From: Candidatus Omnitrophota bacterium
GTDB lineage: Bacteria; Omnitrophota; Gorgyraeia; JABMRN01
Reading direction: 5' to 3'
Length of the DNA: 18,151 nucleotides
Assembly (NCBI GenBank): GCA_013202515.1
Contig: JABMRN010000177.1
Coordinates: 1-18,151, forward strand
Shown here: piece by piece, positions 1 to 7,213 of the stretch
Position numbering within the stretch: position 1 is the stretch's first letter
Layout of the letters: every line of letters starts with the position of its first letter
The notes under the pieces: generated by a model
The model's input: only the letters and a program-made list of their open reading frames with translations
Database searches by the model: none
What the model was told of the DNA's origin: nothing
Translations under genes and position numbers: made by a program

Positions 1-380
1 GTTTTCTTTTTATACACCGATTGGTCTTTTAAAAATATTGAAAAAATTTATAATAGTAAGATTTTTTAGTTTTAGTGAAATCATTTCATTTTTAGGAGCG
101 AGCCCGCGCTTGTTAAAAAGTATAATAGCCAGAGAAATGCATAAAAATCGACTCGGTGACTCCCTGAAGCGTATATTCATTAACAACACGTAATCATTTT
201 TTATACCCAAGTAGTGCCCACCCAAGTGAATAATAATCCAAAATAGGCAACATCCTCAATCCATTGATATAACACAAGAACAGAATAGTATGTTGATATG
301 CGGAGAGCTAGCGAAACGCGCTTAATCGAATCTTTGTCCTTCTGTAAATAGTCTTTAAGCATCAAACCTAACGATAAGCC
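1..380. other. Stretch without a supported gene
   Basis: This AT-rich stretch holds no reading frame I would call a gene. The longest frame is on the minus strand (10-225) and lacks a ribosome binding site and any recognisable motif. A TATAAT occurs at 121-126 but has no acceptable -35 box 17 bases upstream. I see no tRNA, CRISPR or long repeat. The upstream neighbour lies outside the window. Confidence 0.6.
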
Positions 381-409
381 TTGAAGCCTTCCATAGTTGG
401 GGGTATAAT
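381..409 (+). promoter_or_regulatory. Candidate sigma-70-type promoter for the secreted protein gene
   Basis: TTGAAG (381-386) and a perfect TATAAT (404-409) are separated by 17 bases. Transcription would start near 416, about 50 bases before the ATG at 466. The -10 box and spacing are good and the -35 box is fair. Confidence 0.5.
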
Positions 410-465
410 CTTATATGAGGATGTTCTTTTAGAGTAGATTGTAGGGTTACCCTGGTAATAAAAAA

Positions 466-1236
466 ATGGACAGAAACATGAACAGAATCTATGCAACACT
501 TGTTTTGTTTAGTACTTTTTGCATCGCATGCCCAGCGCATGCTGACTTAAAAGAGCTGTACACATCTTCCTATGTGTGTCGTGATCAGGAAGGTAACCCC
601 AGATGGGAAGCTACGGCCAAGATACGACACAAACAAGGCGATGTTTATAACATAATCGAGACAGCCAAAGGTCGCTATTTCGGTTTCGACGGTGAGATAT
701 CCTGGGTGGCAGAGATGGATTTTGAAGAGACCGAAGATACTGTTAGACCGCTTAAAATGAAGAGATCTTTCTTTGATAAGCATGGAAAGCTCATTATGTT
801 CTTTGAACAGGACTTTAGTTTTGACGATAACGTTGTTACCTGCATGCACGAGGACCTTATAAAAAATACCTCCAAGAAGAAAAAATTCAAATTTACTAAG
901 GATATTATAAATCGTCTCCTCCTTGGGGTTTACGTAAAGAAATTCATCGATGAAGGGCAAGTCAGTAAAAGTATTCAGCTTGTAAGCCCGGAGCCAGGAT
1001 TTTATAACCTCGAGATTAGAATAGTGAATGCTGAAGAAATAAAAATAAACGGCCAAAATGTAAATGCCTACAAACTATGCTTGGATCCTCAGTTGGGACT
1101 TTTGAGCTTTGTGAAAGTCTTTTTGCCAAAAGCCTATGCTTGGCATTCTGCCGAACCGCCATTTGAATGGCTCAAGTACGAAGGAGTAGAGAATAGCGTA
1201 AATTCTCCAGAAGTAAAGATAGTAAAGCAGGAGTAA
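466..1236 (+). CDS. Secreted protein of unknown function
   Basis: A 256-residue protein that I do not recognise. Residues 1-26 look like a Sec signal peptide: Arg near the start, a hydrophobic stretch at about 9-20, then a Cys-Pro-Ala-His-Ala segment with likely signal peptidase I cleavage before Asp27. The mature part alternates short hydrophobic and charged segments, as in beta-rich periplasmic proteins. It loosely resembles LolA/DUF3108-like proteins, but no signature is clear enough to assign. The start at 466 has no obvious Shine-Dalgarno; Met5 (ATG at 478) is an alternative and would leave the signal peptide intact. It lies 138 bases upstream of the sensor kinase gene. The two could be linked functionally, but nothing in the sequence proves it. 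Confidence 0.7.
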   Translation: MDRNMNRIYATLVLFSTFCIACPAHADLKELYTSSYVCRDQEGNPRWEATAKIRHKQGDVYNIIETAKGRYFGFDGEISWVAEMDFEETEDTVRPLKMKRSFFDKHGKLIMFFEQDFSFDDNVVTCMHEDLIKNTSKKKKFKFTKDIINRLLLGVYVKKFIDEGQVSKSIQLVSPEPGFYNLEIRIVNAEEIKINGQNVNAYKLCLDPQLGLLSFVKVFLPKAYAWHSAEPPFEWLKYEGVENSVNSPEVKIVKQE

Positions 1237-1374
1237 GCTATTTATTCTTTTGTGTTATTAGCGTTGATAAAAACAAGAATAGCCCAGAGTTTTTAGAAGC
1301 GGAGTATATACTTTTGAGTAGTCGGTAAAGCTAAAAGGAATCGTGCACGCTGTCCGGCACGGATTAAAAAAAAG

Positions 1375-3789
1375 ATGCAATTAACCATAGGCAGCAAAAT
1401 TACCTTTGTTTATGTACTTTTGCTGCTATTTTTATGCATTTTTGGCGTTGTTATTCTGCTTAATGTCCTAAGCGTAAACAAGCTATTTACTTTTGTTGTT
1501 GAACATAATGTAGTAGTTATAGCCAATGCTAGACAGTTATCAAAACTTGTTGTGGATATGGAGTCAGGGGAAAGAGGTTTTTGTATTACGCAGAACGACG
1601 AATTTCTTGAGCCATATGAAAAAGGTGTTAAAGAGTTTGCAGGATTAATGGCGGAAGAAAAAAAACTTGTCCGCGATGATCCTTCTCAGCTGAAAAGGCT
1701 AGAGAAAATCGAAGGCTTAATTGATGAATGGCAAACTAAGGCAGCTAAACCTGAGATTGCCATGGCTAGAAAAGTCGCCCGTGCCAGCGAGAGTGCCGAT
1801 TATCTCCAAGATGTTGTCGGCAAAGATGTTGGTAAAAGAATATTGGGCGAGATGCGCGAGATTATGAATGAAATGGTGAAGAGCTTCGAAATCGACGGAA
1901 ATGTAAAAGGCGAGTTTCTTGTGGAATCAATAGCCAAGGCCATGATAGATCAAGAAGCGGGTGAGAAAGGTTACCTCGTCACAGGTAAGGAAACATTTTT
2001 TGAGGCTTACGAAGCTGGAAAAAAAGACCTAGAGCTCGCTTTCAAAGCCTTAAAAGACTTGGTAGGCAATACTCACGATAGAATAGCTACGTCTGAGGAT
2101 ATAGATGAATTGGAAAGACTAGCTGATATCTGGATGGCACAAGCGGTAAAAGTAGAAATTGACTTAGAAAGTAAACCCAAAGAAGAAACAGAAACTGAAG
2201 CATTGGAAGAAGATCTTTTGATAATCGATGAAAGCAAGGCTGAGATGGAAAATGTTGTAAAGATAGAGTATGGAAAAAGAATTTTGAATAATATACTCAA
2301 AATTATAGATACCATGGAAGCCAGATTTGCAAGCGCTGAAAATGAAAATGCCAAAATTTTACTGATTAGCATAGCTAAATCCATGGCAGATCAAGAAACC
2401 GGGCAGCGAGGTTATATTATTACAGGAAGCAAAGAATTTATCGAGTCATATAAAAAAGCACAGAAAGCTTTTAAAAGTAGCATTACGAAATTACGCCAGC
2501 TAAATTCAAATGCTTATGATATACAAATTATGAATAAGGATATCGATACATTAGAAAACCTTGCCAAGGAATGGCACAATAGAGCTGCCAGCCCTGAAAT
2601 GGCTGCCCGCCGGACCATGAATGAAAGCCCTGAAACGATTAGAGATATTGCCTATTTACTGAAGGAAGGTACAGGCAAGAAGATCCTGGACCAGATAAGA
2701 GAAGAATTTGACAAATTCATTAAAATAGAGCAAGTTTATATAGATAAACGTTATACAGAGGCTGCTAATGCGGCAAATAATACGACAAGTATGATTATGA
2801 TTCTTATTGTGTTGTCGCTGATGTCCGGTGGAACGGCATCCTTTTTTATAACCAGGGGAATAGTTCAACCTATTACAAAGCTTAAGGAAGCAGCAATAAG
2901 TATAGGAGAAGGCAATTTAAACCAGATAGTAGGTGTCGAATCAAATGATGAAATAGGAGAATTAGCGTTATGTTTTGATAAAATGGCCAAGGCTTTGGCA
3001 GATGCTAAAATAAAAATAGAGCAGGAGAAGATTAAGCTAGAAGAACAAAAAATAGAGTTAGAAAAAGCAAATTTACAATTAGGAGAGATGAATATTCGAA
3101 AATCAGCATTCGTGGCTAATGTTTCACACGAACTTAAAAGCCCTTTAACAATAATTAATGGATCTATAGACCTTGTGCGCGATGGAGTAACGGGCAGCAT
3201 AAACCAAGATCAAAAAGAGATGCTTGATACCGCAAAGAATAGCACTGAACGACTTATCCGTATGGTAACGGATCTTTTGGATGTTTCAAAAATAGAAGCA
3301 GGAAAAATGGATATAAAGAGGGAAAAGTTTGATATGGCGGAGTTAGTCGACGAAGTATTGGTAACCTATGAAAAAGAGATCTCGAATAATGGAATTGTTC
3401 TTAAAGCGCATATTCCAAAAGATATAGGTTCTGTTTGGGGCGATAGAGATAGGTTAAGCGAGGTTATAATAAATCTTTTAAATAATGCTATAAAATATAC
3501 CTCTAAAGGGGGAGATATTTCCGTTGAATTGAAAGGATCTGGTGACGAGATCTCCGTTGCCATTTCAGATACTGGGCCAGGGATTTCCAAAGACAATTTA
3601 TGGAAGATATTTGATAAGTTTGAGCGTATCGCTGTAGGAAAACAAGAGGGTACCGGCTTAGGCCTTGCAATAGCCAAAGATATCGTAGAACTCCATGAAG
3701 GAAAGATTTGGGTAGAAAGCGCCCTTGGCAAAGGGAGCAAGTTTATTTTTACCGTGCCAAGAGACTTAAGAAGGCAAGAGCGGGCATAG
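1375..3789 (+). CDS. Membrane sensor histidine kinase with three tandem CHASE3-like repeats
   Basis: An 804-residue sensor kinase. A transmembrane helix at about 10-32 and a second at 472-493 enclose a large extracytoplasmic helical region. Three copies of a CHASE3-like motif (Glu-x-Gly-Glu/Gln-Arg/Lys-Gly, an I/VTG-like turn, a Phe, then Tyr) lie near residues 62-83, 193-213 and 340-360. Each is followed by a leucine/tryptophan segment and a Gly-Lys-Arg/Lys-Ile-Leu helix. A HAMP domain (about 494-545) and a short coiled coil (545-572) lead to the kinase. The H box is SHELKSP with His585, the N box is near 700-709, G1 is DTGPGI at 732-737 and G2 is GTGLGLAI at 759-766. All catalytic boxes look intact. 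There is no PAS or receiver domain and no response regulator beside it, so its partner and ligand are unknown. The ribosome binding site is weak. Confidence 0.9.
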   Translation: MQLTIGSKITFVYVLLLLFLCIFGVVILLNVLSVNKLFTFVVEHNVVVIANARQLSKLVVDMESGERGFCITQNDEFLEPYEKGVKEFAGLMAEEKKLVRDDPSQLKRLEKIEGLIDEWQTKAAKPEIAMARKVARASESADYLQDVVGKDVGKRILGEMREIMNEMVKSFEIDGNVKGEFLVESIAKAMIDQEAGEKGYLVTGKETFFEAYEAGKKDLELAFKALKDLVGNTHDRIATSEDIDELERLADIWMAQAVKVEIDLESKPKEETETEALEEDLLIIDESKAEMENVVKIEYGKRILNNILKIIDTMEARFASAENENAKILLISIAKSMADQETGQRGYIITGSKEFIESYKKAQKAFKSSITKLRQLNSNAYDIQIMNKDIDTLENLAKEWHNRAASPEMAARRTMNESPETIRDIAYLLKEGTGKKILDQIREEFDKFIKIEQVYIDKRYTEAANAANNTTSMIMILIVLSLMSGGTASFFITRGIVQPITKLKEAAISIGEGNLNQIVGVESNDEIGELALCFDKMAKALADAKIKIEQEKIKLEEQKIELEKANLQLGEMNIRKSAFVANVSHELKSPLTIINGSIDLVRDGVTGSINQDQKEMLDTAKNSTERLIRMVTDLLDVSKIEAGKMDIKREKFDMAELVDEVLVTYEKEISNNGIVLKAHIPKDIGSVWGDRDRLSEVIINLLNNAIKYTSKGGDISVELKGSGDEISVAISDTGPGISKDNLWKIFDKFERIAVGKQEGTGLGLAIAKDIVELHEGKIWVESALGKGSKFIFTVPRDLRRQERA

Positions 3790-4048
3790 TCTTCCGGTAT
3801 CTAGGCAGTGCCCCATAAAAGCACAAGACAATATTATATATGAATAAAATCCGGATTATTATATGTGTAAAGGCGAGTATAATCCAGATATTATGTATAC
3901 CGAAAGAAAATAAACACAGCAGCCCTTACTGAACATAAAAGCCTTAATTCCCTAACCCTATGTAGCACGGTGAGTTACGAATCTATAGCACTTACTTAAC
4001 CCCCGCTCAGAAATAGCATACCCAGCGGCACTTAAAAAAAATTAAAAT
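3790..4048. other. Intergenic region before the sulfur operon
   Basis: This noncoding part of the 331-base gap between the kinase and the Rrf2 gene holds no supported gene. A small palindrome AATCCGGATT lies near 3848-3857. A related segment (ATCCAGATATTATGTATA) follows about 40 bases later, giving an imperfect direct repeat with it. I see no convincing terminator after the kinase gene. Confidence 0.5.
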
Positions 4049-4086
4049 TATACTTGACAAACTTGTTTTATGTGATATACTTGACA
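4049..4086 (+). promoter_or_regulatory. Promoter with an 11-bp direct repeat, upstream of the first Rrf2 gene
   Basis: TTGACA (4054-4059) and TATACT (4076-4081) are 16 bases apart, a strong sigma-70-like promoter. The 11-mer TATACTTGACA occurs twice, at 4049-4059 and 4076-4086. The copies start 27 bases apart, so one covers the -35 box and the other the -10 box. The second copy runs on as TTGTC and resembles the left arm of the palindrome at the second Rrf2 promoter (12 of 16 bases match). The arrangement suits an Rrf2 operator and autoregulation, which is an inference. Confidence 0.7.
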
Positions 4087-4120
4087 TTGTCGATTAAGAA
4101 TACAAAGAATAGAGGTTAAG

Positions 4121-4579
4121 ATGAGGTTATCCAAAAAAGGCGAATACGCTATAAAGGCATTACTGGAACTTGCGCTCAACCAGAAAAACGGTATAAATAC
4201 AACTCTTATTACTAATATTGCCGAACAAGAAAATATTCCTCAGAGATATTTAGAGCATATTCTACTCAGCTTTAAAAATTCAGGCATGTTGATTAGTAAG
4301 CGCGGAGTCGGTGGCGGGTACACTTTAAACAAACTGCCCCGCAATATTAGCTTGGGAGATATCATTAGGGTAGCGGACGGGCCATTATCACCCCTAAGTT
4401 ACAGAGATCCTAAAGATGATGAAGAATTAGAGGGGATTTCCGAAGGCTTGAGGGGCATTATGAAAGAAGTTGGAAATGCCATGAAAAAGATAGTAGACAA
4501 TATTTCATTGGAAGATATGGTAAAAAGAACGCTTGATTTGATAGAGCAGAAGAAAAATGTTCCTAACTATGTTATATAG
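4121..4579 (+). CDS. Rrf2-family transcriptional regulator (CymR-like, no cysteines)
   Basis: A 152-residue DNA-binding regulator of the Rrf2 family. The N-terminal winged helix has the family hallmarks: the opening MRLSKKGEYAIKALLEL, the recognition-helix segment with IPQRYLEHIL (39-48), and the wing RGVGGGYTL (61-69). It contains no cysteine, so unlike IscR or NsrR it cannot bind an iron-sulfur cluster through cysteines; CymR-type cysteine/sulfide regulators are the closer analogy. The C-terminal helix (about 107-145) would form the dimer. AGAGGT precedes the ATG at a good distance. It is the first gene of the sulfur-assimilation operon and probably controls it and itself through the repeated motif in its promoter. 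Its effector (for example O-acetylserine, cysteine or CysK) cannot be read from the sequence. Confidence 0.9.
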   Translation: MRLSKKGEYAIKALLELALNQKNGINTTLITNIAEQENIPQRYLEHILLSFKNSGMLISKRGVGGGYTLNKLPRNISLGDIIRVADGPLSPLSYRDPKDDEELEGISEGLRGIMKEVGNAMKKIVDNISLEDMVKRTLDLIEQKKNVPNYVI

Positions 4580-4588
4580 GTATCCGCT

Positions 4589-4678
4589 ATGGAAAGAACA
4601 ATTAGAAATACCGAACATCTAATAATGTGTTGTATGGCTATGTGCCACTTTCTCGGTAGAGGGGGGCCGCTGATGTAA
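4589..4678 (+). CDS. Cys-containing leader peptide, 29 residues
   Basis: A short ORF starting 9 bases after the Rrf2 stop codon. An in-frame internal ATG at 4625 begins the segment MCCMAMCHFLGRGGPLM. Three Cys codons (TGT TGT at 4628-4633 and TGC at 4643-4645) lie among five Met codons. It has only a weak AGG as ribosome binding site, so it would probably be translated by re-initiation after the Rrf2 gene. An intrinsic terminator follows 29 bases after its stop, ahead of the DUF2061-cysH operon. The layout matches a transcription-attenuation leader that senses Cys-tRNA supply. Against this, the peptide is short enough to occur by chance and its translation is unproven. Confidence 0.5.
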   Translation: MERTIRNTEHLIMCCMAMCHFLGRGGPLM

Positions 4679-4716
4679 TAACCAAAGAAAATATTCAAGG
4701 CGGAAATACCCACTAC
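4656..4716 (+). promoter_or_regulatory. Candidate antiterminator pairing in the cys leader
   Basis: GTAGAGGG at 4656-4663, inside the leader ORF, closely resembles the terminator right arm TAGTGGG (4729-4735). It can pair with CCCACTAC at 4709-4716 (seven pairs, one A-A mismatch), which would block the terminator stem. A ribosome held at the Cys codons just upstream would leave this strand free. This is a hand-folded inference. Confidence 0.4.
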
Positions 4717-4742
4717 AGAAAAAAAGTTTAGTGGGTTTTTTA
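4708..4742 (+). terminator. Intrinsic terminator (attenuator) before DUF2061
   Basis: ACCCACTA (4708-4715) pairs with TAGTGGGT (4729-4736) around a 13-base A-rich loop, and six T residues begin at 4736. It lies between the leader ORF and the DUF2061 gene, inside what is otherwise one operon. That suggests conditional termination rather than the end of a transcription unit. Confidence 0.8.
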
Positions 4743-4760
4743 TTTTAAAAGGGGGAATCG

Positions 4761-4982
4761 ATGGACCAACACAGAAGAACGTTTTTAAAGACAATAACCT
4801 GGCGTATAATAGCACTCTTCACCACTATTATTGTTGTGTATATCTACAGCGGTGATGCCAAGGAGTCAGTTGTTATTGGCGGAGTGGCAAATTTAATTAA
4901 GATGATCCTTTATTATATTCACGAAAGAATCTGGAATAGGTTGGGGTTTGGACGGGCCAAACCGCTGGAGTATCAGATATAG
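4761..4982 (+). CDS. DUF2061 small membrane protein
   Basis: A 73-residue protein of the DUF2061 family. The family pattern is clear: a basic N-terminus with TFLKTITWRIIA, a first membrane helix (about 14-29), a short polar stretch, a second hydrophobic segment (about 35-52) containing a Gly-Gly, and a YYIHERIWNRLGFG tail. The molecular function of the family is not established. A GGGGG stretch precedes the ATG. It is the first gene after the attenuator and ends 38 bases before cysH. Its position in a sulfate-reduction operon suggests a role in sulfate or sulfite assimilation, perhaps at the membrane, but this is guilt by association. No canonical sulfate permease is present in the window. 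Confidence 0.85.
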   Translation: MDQHRRTFLKTITWRIIALFTTIIVVYIYSGDAKESVVIGGVANLIKMILYYIHERIWNRLGFGRAKPLEYQI

Positions 4983-5020
4983 GCAGCTTAACGTAAAACA
5001 TGTAAAAAAGGAGAGAGAAA

Positions 5021-5737
5021 ATGAGCTTATTACAAAACAAAGAGGATTTAAGGGTGCTTGTCGAATCGTTAAACTTTAAGGAAAAAGTCGAAAGGTCCAA
5101 AGAAATCATACGAGAGGCCTACGATAAATATGGTGATTCTTTGGTTGTTGCCAATAGTCTTGGTAAGGATTCTGTGGTAGTATGGGATCTAGCAAAATGC
5201 GTAGAACCTGCAATTAGAGGATTTATCGTTACAACTAGGTATAAACCTAAAGAAACAGTTCAATTCATGAAAAGCGAAGTTAAAAGATATCCTGAATTAA
5301 AGGTTTACATGAATGATACCAAAATTCCCGAAAAGCTTTATGAAACAGATCCTGACAAATGCTGTGATATTTTAAAGGTTATTCCGGTTAGACAGGCTGT
5401 CGAAGAAATGGGAGTCAAATGTTGGGTAACAGGATTGCGCTGCACCGAGGGTCGTACACGCACAGATTTTAAAGAGGTTGAAGAGCGGGATAAGGGTTTG
5501 ATCAAGTTAAACCCGATACTTATATGGAAAGAGAGAGAGGTGTGGCAATATCTCGCCATATATGGTGTTAACGTTAATCCGCTGTATGCCGAAGGATACC
5601 GTTCACTGGGATGCGCACCCTGTACAAAAATTGCAAGTGGTGATAATGAGCGTGCAGGTCGCTGGATAGGAACTAGTAAATGCGGCGGAGAGTGCGGCAT
5701 ACATACAAGAGCGCTCGTAGATGGCGATGGGATATGA
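5021..5737 (+). CDS. cysH: Adenylyl-sulfate reductase, CysH type with 4Fe-4S cysteines
   Basis: A 238-residue reductase of the PAPS/APS reductase family, which reduces activated sulfate to sulfite with thioredoxin-like donors. The PP-loop-derived nucleotide site is SLGKDS (46-51). Cys114-Cys115 and Cys198-x2-Cys201 are the four cluster ligands that mark the APS-using, 4Fe-4S type. The C-terminal ECGIH (224-228) carries the catalytic Cys225 of the family's ECGLH motif. Length is normal. AAGGAGAG gives a strong ribosome binding site for the ATG at 5021. The stop codon overlaps the start of the precorrin-2 dehydrogenase gene (ATGA), so the two are translationally coupled. ATP sulfurylase, needed to make APS, is not in this window. 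It is distinguished from phosphoadenosine-specific enzymes by the cluster cysteines. Confidence 0.92.
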   Translation: MSLLQNKEDLRVLVESLNFKEKVERSKEIIREAYDKYGDSLVVANSLGKDSVVVWDLAKCVEPAIRGFIVTTRYKPKETVQFMKSEVKRYPELKVYMNDTKIPEKLYETDPDKCCDILKVIPVRQAVEEMGVKCWVTGLRCTEGRTRTDFKEVEERDKGLIKLNPILIWKEREVWQYLAIYGVNVNPLYAEGYRSLGCAPCTKIASGDNERAGRWIGTSKCGGECGIHTRALVDGDGI

Positions 5738-6228
5738 GTAAAAATAATGGGCTGTTAAATTATTATCCGCTTGCCGCAAGGTTTAATAAAAAACTCGTCT
5801 TGGTTGTAGGCGGCGGCAAGGTTGCGGAACGTAAAATACAAGCGTTATCTGGTTCTGGAGCGAGAATAGTGTTGATTTCTCCTTTGGCAACACCCACGCT
5901 TAGCCGCCTGGCAAAACAGAAAAAAATAAGATGGATCAAGCGGCGTGTCAAGAAGCATGATGTTGAGGGTGCACATGTAGTAATTGCGGCTACAAATGAC
6001 AAATATATAAACCTGAAAGTCAGCCGTTGGGCACAGCAGCAACGAATATTGGTTAATGTGGTGGATAAGCCACCCTTAAGCACATTTATTTCACCGGCTG
6101 TATTCCGTTTAAAGAAAAGCATAATAGCTGTTTATACGGACGGGAAGGATCCGGTATTTTCCCGCGATCTAAAAAATTTCCTGAAGGAACAATGGAATGA
6201 TTTTTTATCTTATAGGAATAGATTATAA
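5734..6228 (+). CDS. Precorrin-2 dehydrogenase / sirohydrochlorin ferrochelatase (Met8/CysG-N type)
   Basis: A 164-residue cytoplasmic enzyme that oxidises precorrin-2 to sirohydrochlorin with NAD and probably inserts iron to give siroheme. The N-terminal Rossmann motif is VVGGGKVAERKI (about 24-35), after the family opening with YYPLAARF. The segment VNVVDKPPLSTFISPA carries the conserved Asp of Met8/CysG that serves both reactions. The protein stops soon after the FSRDLKNFLKEQ segment, so it is the minimal NAD-binding and dimerisation form without a methyltransferase domain; that activity is encoded separately by cobA. I chose the ATG at 5734, which overlaps the cysH stop, over an upstream extension from 5680 that would run 54 bases into cysH. 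It supplies the cofactor for the sulfite reductase at the end of the operon. Confidence 0.88.
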   Translation: MSKNNGLLNYYPLAARFNKKLVLVVGGGKVAERKIQALSGSGARIVLISPLATPTLSRLAKQKKIRWIKRRVKKHDVEGAHVVIAATNDKYINLKVSRWAQQQRILVNVVDKPPLSTFISPAVFRLKKSIIAVYTDGKDPVFSRDLKNFLKEQWNDFLSYRNRL

Positions 6229-7213
6229 GACGGTTTCTCTTGAAACGATGGAGTCTGCACATCGTTTACGTAGTGAAATGGTAGGATATTGCACACGAAT
6301 AAAACCGTTTAATACAACTGTGCTTGCTACCTGTAACAGAGTAGAAATACATGGTGTAGCTAAATCATTGGAAGAGGTCGTAGCTTTTCAAGAATCGTTC
6401 AGGCAATATTTCAAGAACTGCTTCAAAAAGGTATATCTAAAATACGGGACGGAAGAGGTTTTTAGGCATGGCCTGCGACTTGCGTGTGGCCTTGAATCCA
6501 TGATACAAGGAGAATACCAGATTCTGCAACAATTGGAGGTGTGGCGCCAGAACAAGCAATTTCCGGCCTTACTTAAGAATTTGTGGGAAATGATAATTGA
6601 AAATGCAAAAGATACACGCGCGAAGACAGGATTAGATAGGAATGCGTCTAATGTTGCCGATTTAATATTTGGTGATTTAAGAGAGCATGGTTCCCTCAAG
6701 AAGGATCTAAAGATCCTTATTATAGGTACCGGCAAGATAGCCTCACTTATTGTAGAAAAAAGGCCTGTTGGTACGCGATTAATTTTTGTTGCGCGCAAAA
6801 AACATTCAAAAGCCGAACATTTAGCTCGTTTGTCAGGAGGCGAAGTACTGCCAAGAGAAGATATGCCCGATTGCCTGGTTAGCGTTGATGCAGTGATAAG
6901 TGCTACCTCCAGTCCACATTATGTGATGAGAGCGGCAGATTTTACCAAAGCCCTTGAGATTCGCAAGAATCCGCTATACGTTTATGATATGGCAATACCG
7001 CGGGATGTCTCAAGAGATGTTTATGAGATTCCTTTTGTGAAAATACGCAATATGGATGATCTAGCGTTTAGTCATTATCAGGAAAGTAAAACAAATGGCG
7101 AGCGTGTTAAATTAGCATCAGAATTAGCGGAAGAAATAATTATTCAGTATAGAGAGGATATAAATGCCAAAGGCTATACGAATTGGTACGCGGCCCAGCC
7201 GGCTTGCATTTAA
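6197..7213 (+). CDS. hemA: Glutamyl-tRNA reductase, short form
   Basis: Reduces glutamyl-tRNA to glutamate-1-semialdehyde with NADPH, the first step of C5 tetrapyrrole synthesis. The N-terminal domain shows the family opening (LIGIDYKTVSLETME, the GLNHKTAP region), the catalytic Cys46 in TCNRVE, and GLESMIQGEYQIL. The Rossmann domain starts near IIGTGKIA. At 338 residues it is about 80 shorter than usual (near 420): the C-terminal spinal-helix dimerisation domain is reduced to its first part. AAGGA lies 8 bases before the ATG. The first 32 bases overlap the upstream gene and the last 50 overlap hemC. The divergence and small size suggest a copy dedicated to siroheme; whether a full-length hemA exists elsewhere cannot be seen here. 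Confidence 0.88.
   Translation: MIFYLIGIDYKTVSLETMESAHRLRSEMVGYCTRIKPFNTTVLATCNRVEIHGVAKSLEEVVAFQESFRQYFKNCFKKVYLKYGTEEVFRHGLRLACGLESMIQGEYQILQQLEVWRQNKQFPALLKNLWEMIIENAKDTRAKTGLDRNASNVADLIFGDLREHGSLKKDLKILIIGTGKIASLIVEKRPVGTRLIFVARKKHSKAEHLARLSGGEVLPREDMPDCLVSVDAVISATSSPHYVMRAADFTKALEIRKNPLYVYDMAIPRDVSRDVYEIPFVKIRNMDDLAFSHYQESKTNGERVKLASELAEEIIIQYREDINAKGYTNWYAAQPACI

Noticed and set aside
10..225. Minus-strand frame of 71 codons near the window start
   Set aside because: No ribosome binding site, no recognisable motif, and composition like noncoding AT-rich sequence; no homologous family came to mind.
547..1056. Minus-strand frame of 169 codons opposite the secreted protein gene
   Set aside because: It is antisense to a frame with a good signal peptide and coding character; no start signal or family motif.
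1237..1284. Possible terminator after the secreted protein gene (GCTATT...AATAGC)
   Set aside because: Only six pairs with a very long loop and no T run follows.
5680..5733. Upstream extension of the precorrin-2 dehydrogenase
   Set aside because: The added residues are arginine-rich and unlike the family; the ATG at 5734 gives a normal N-terminus and an ATGA overlap with cysH.
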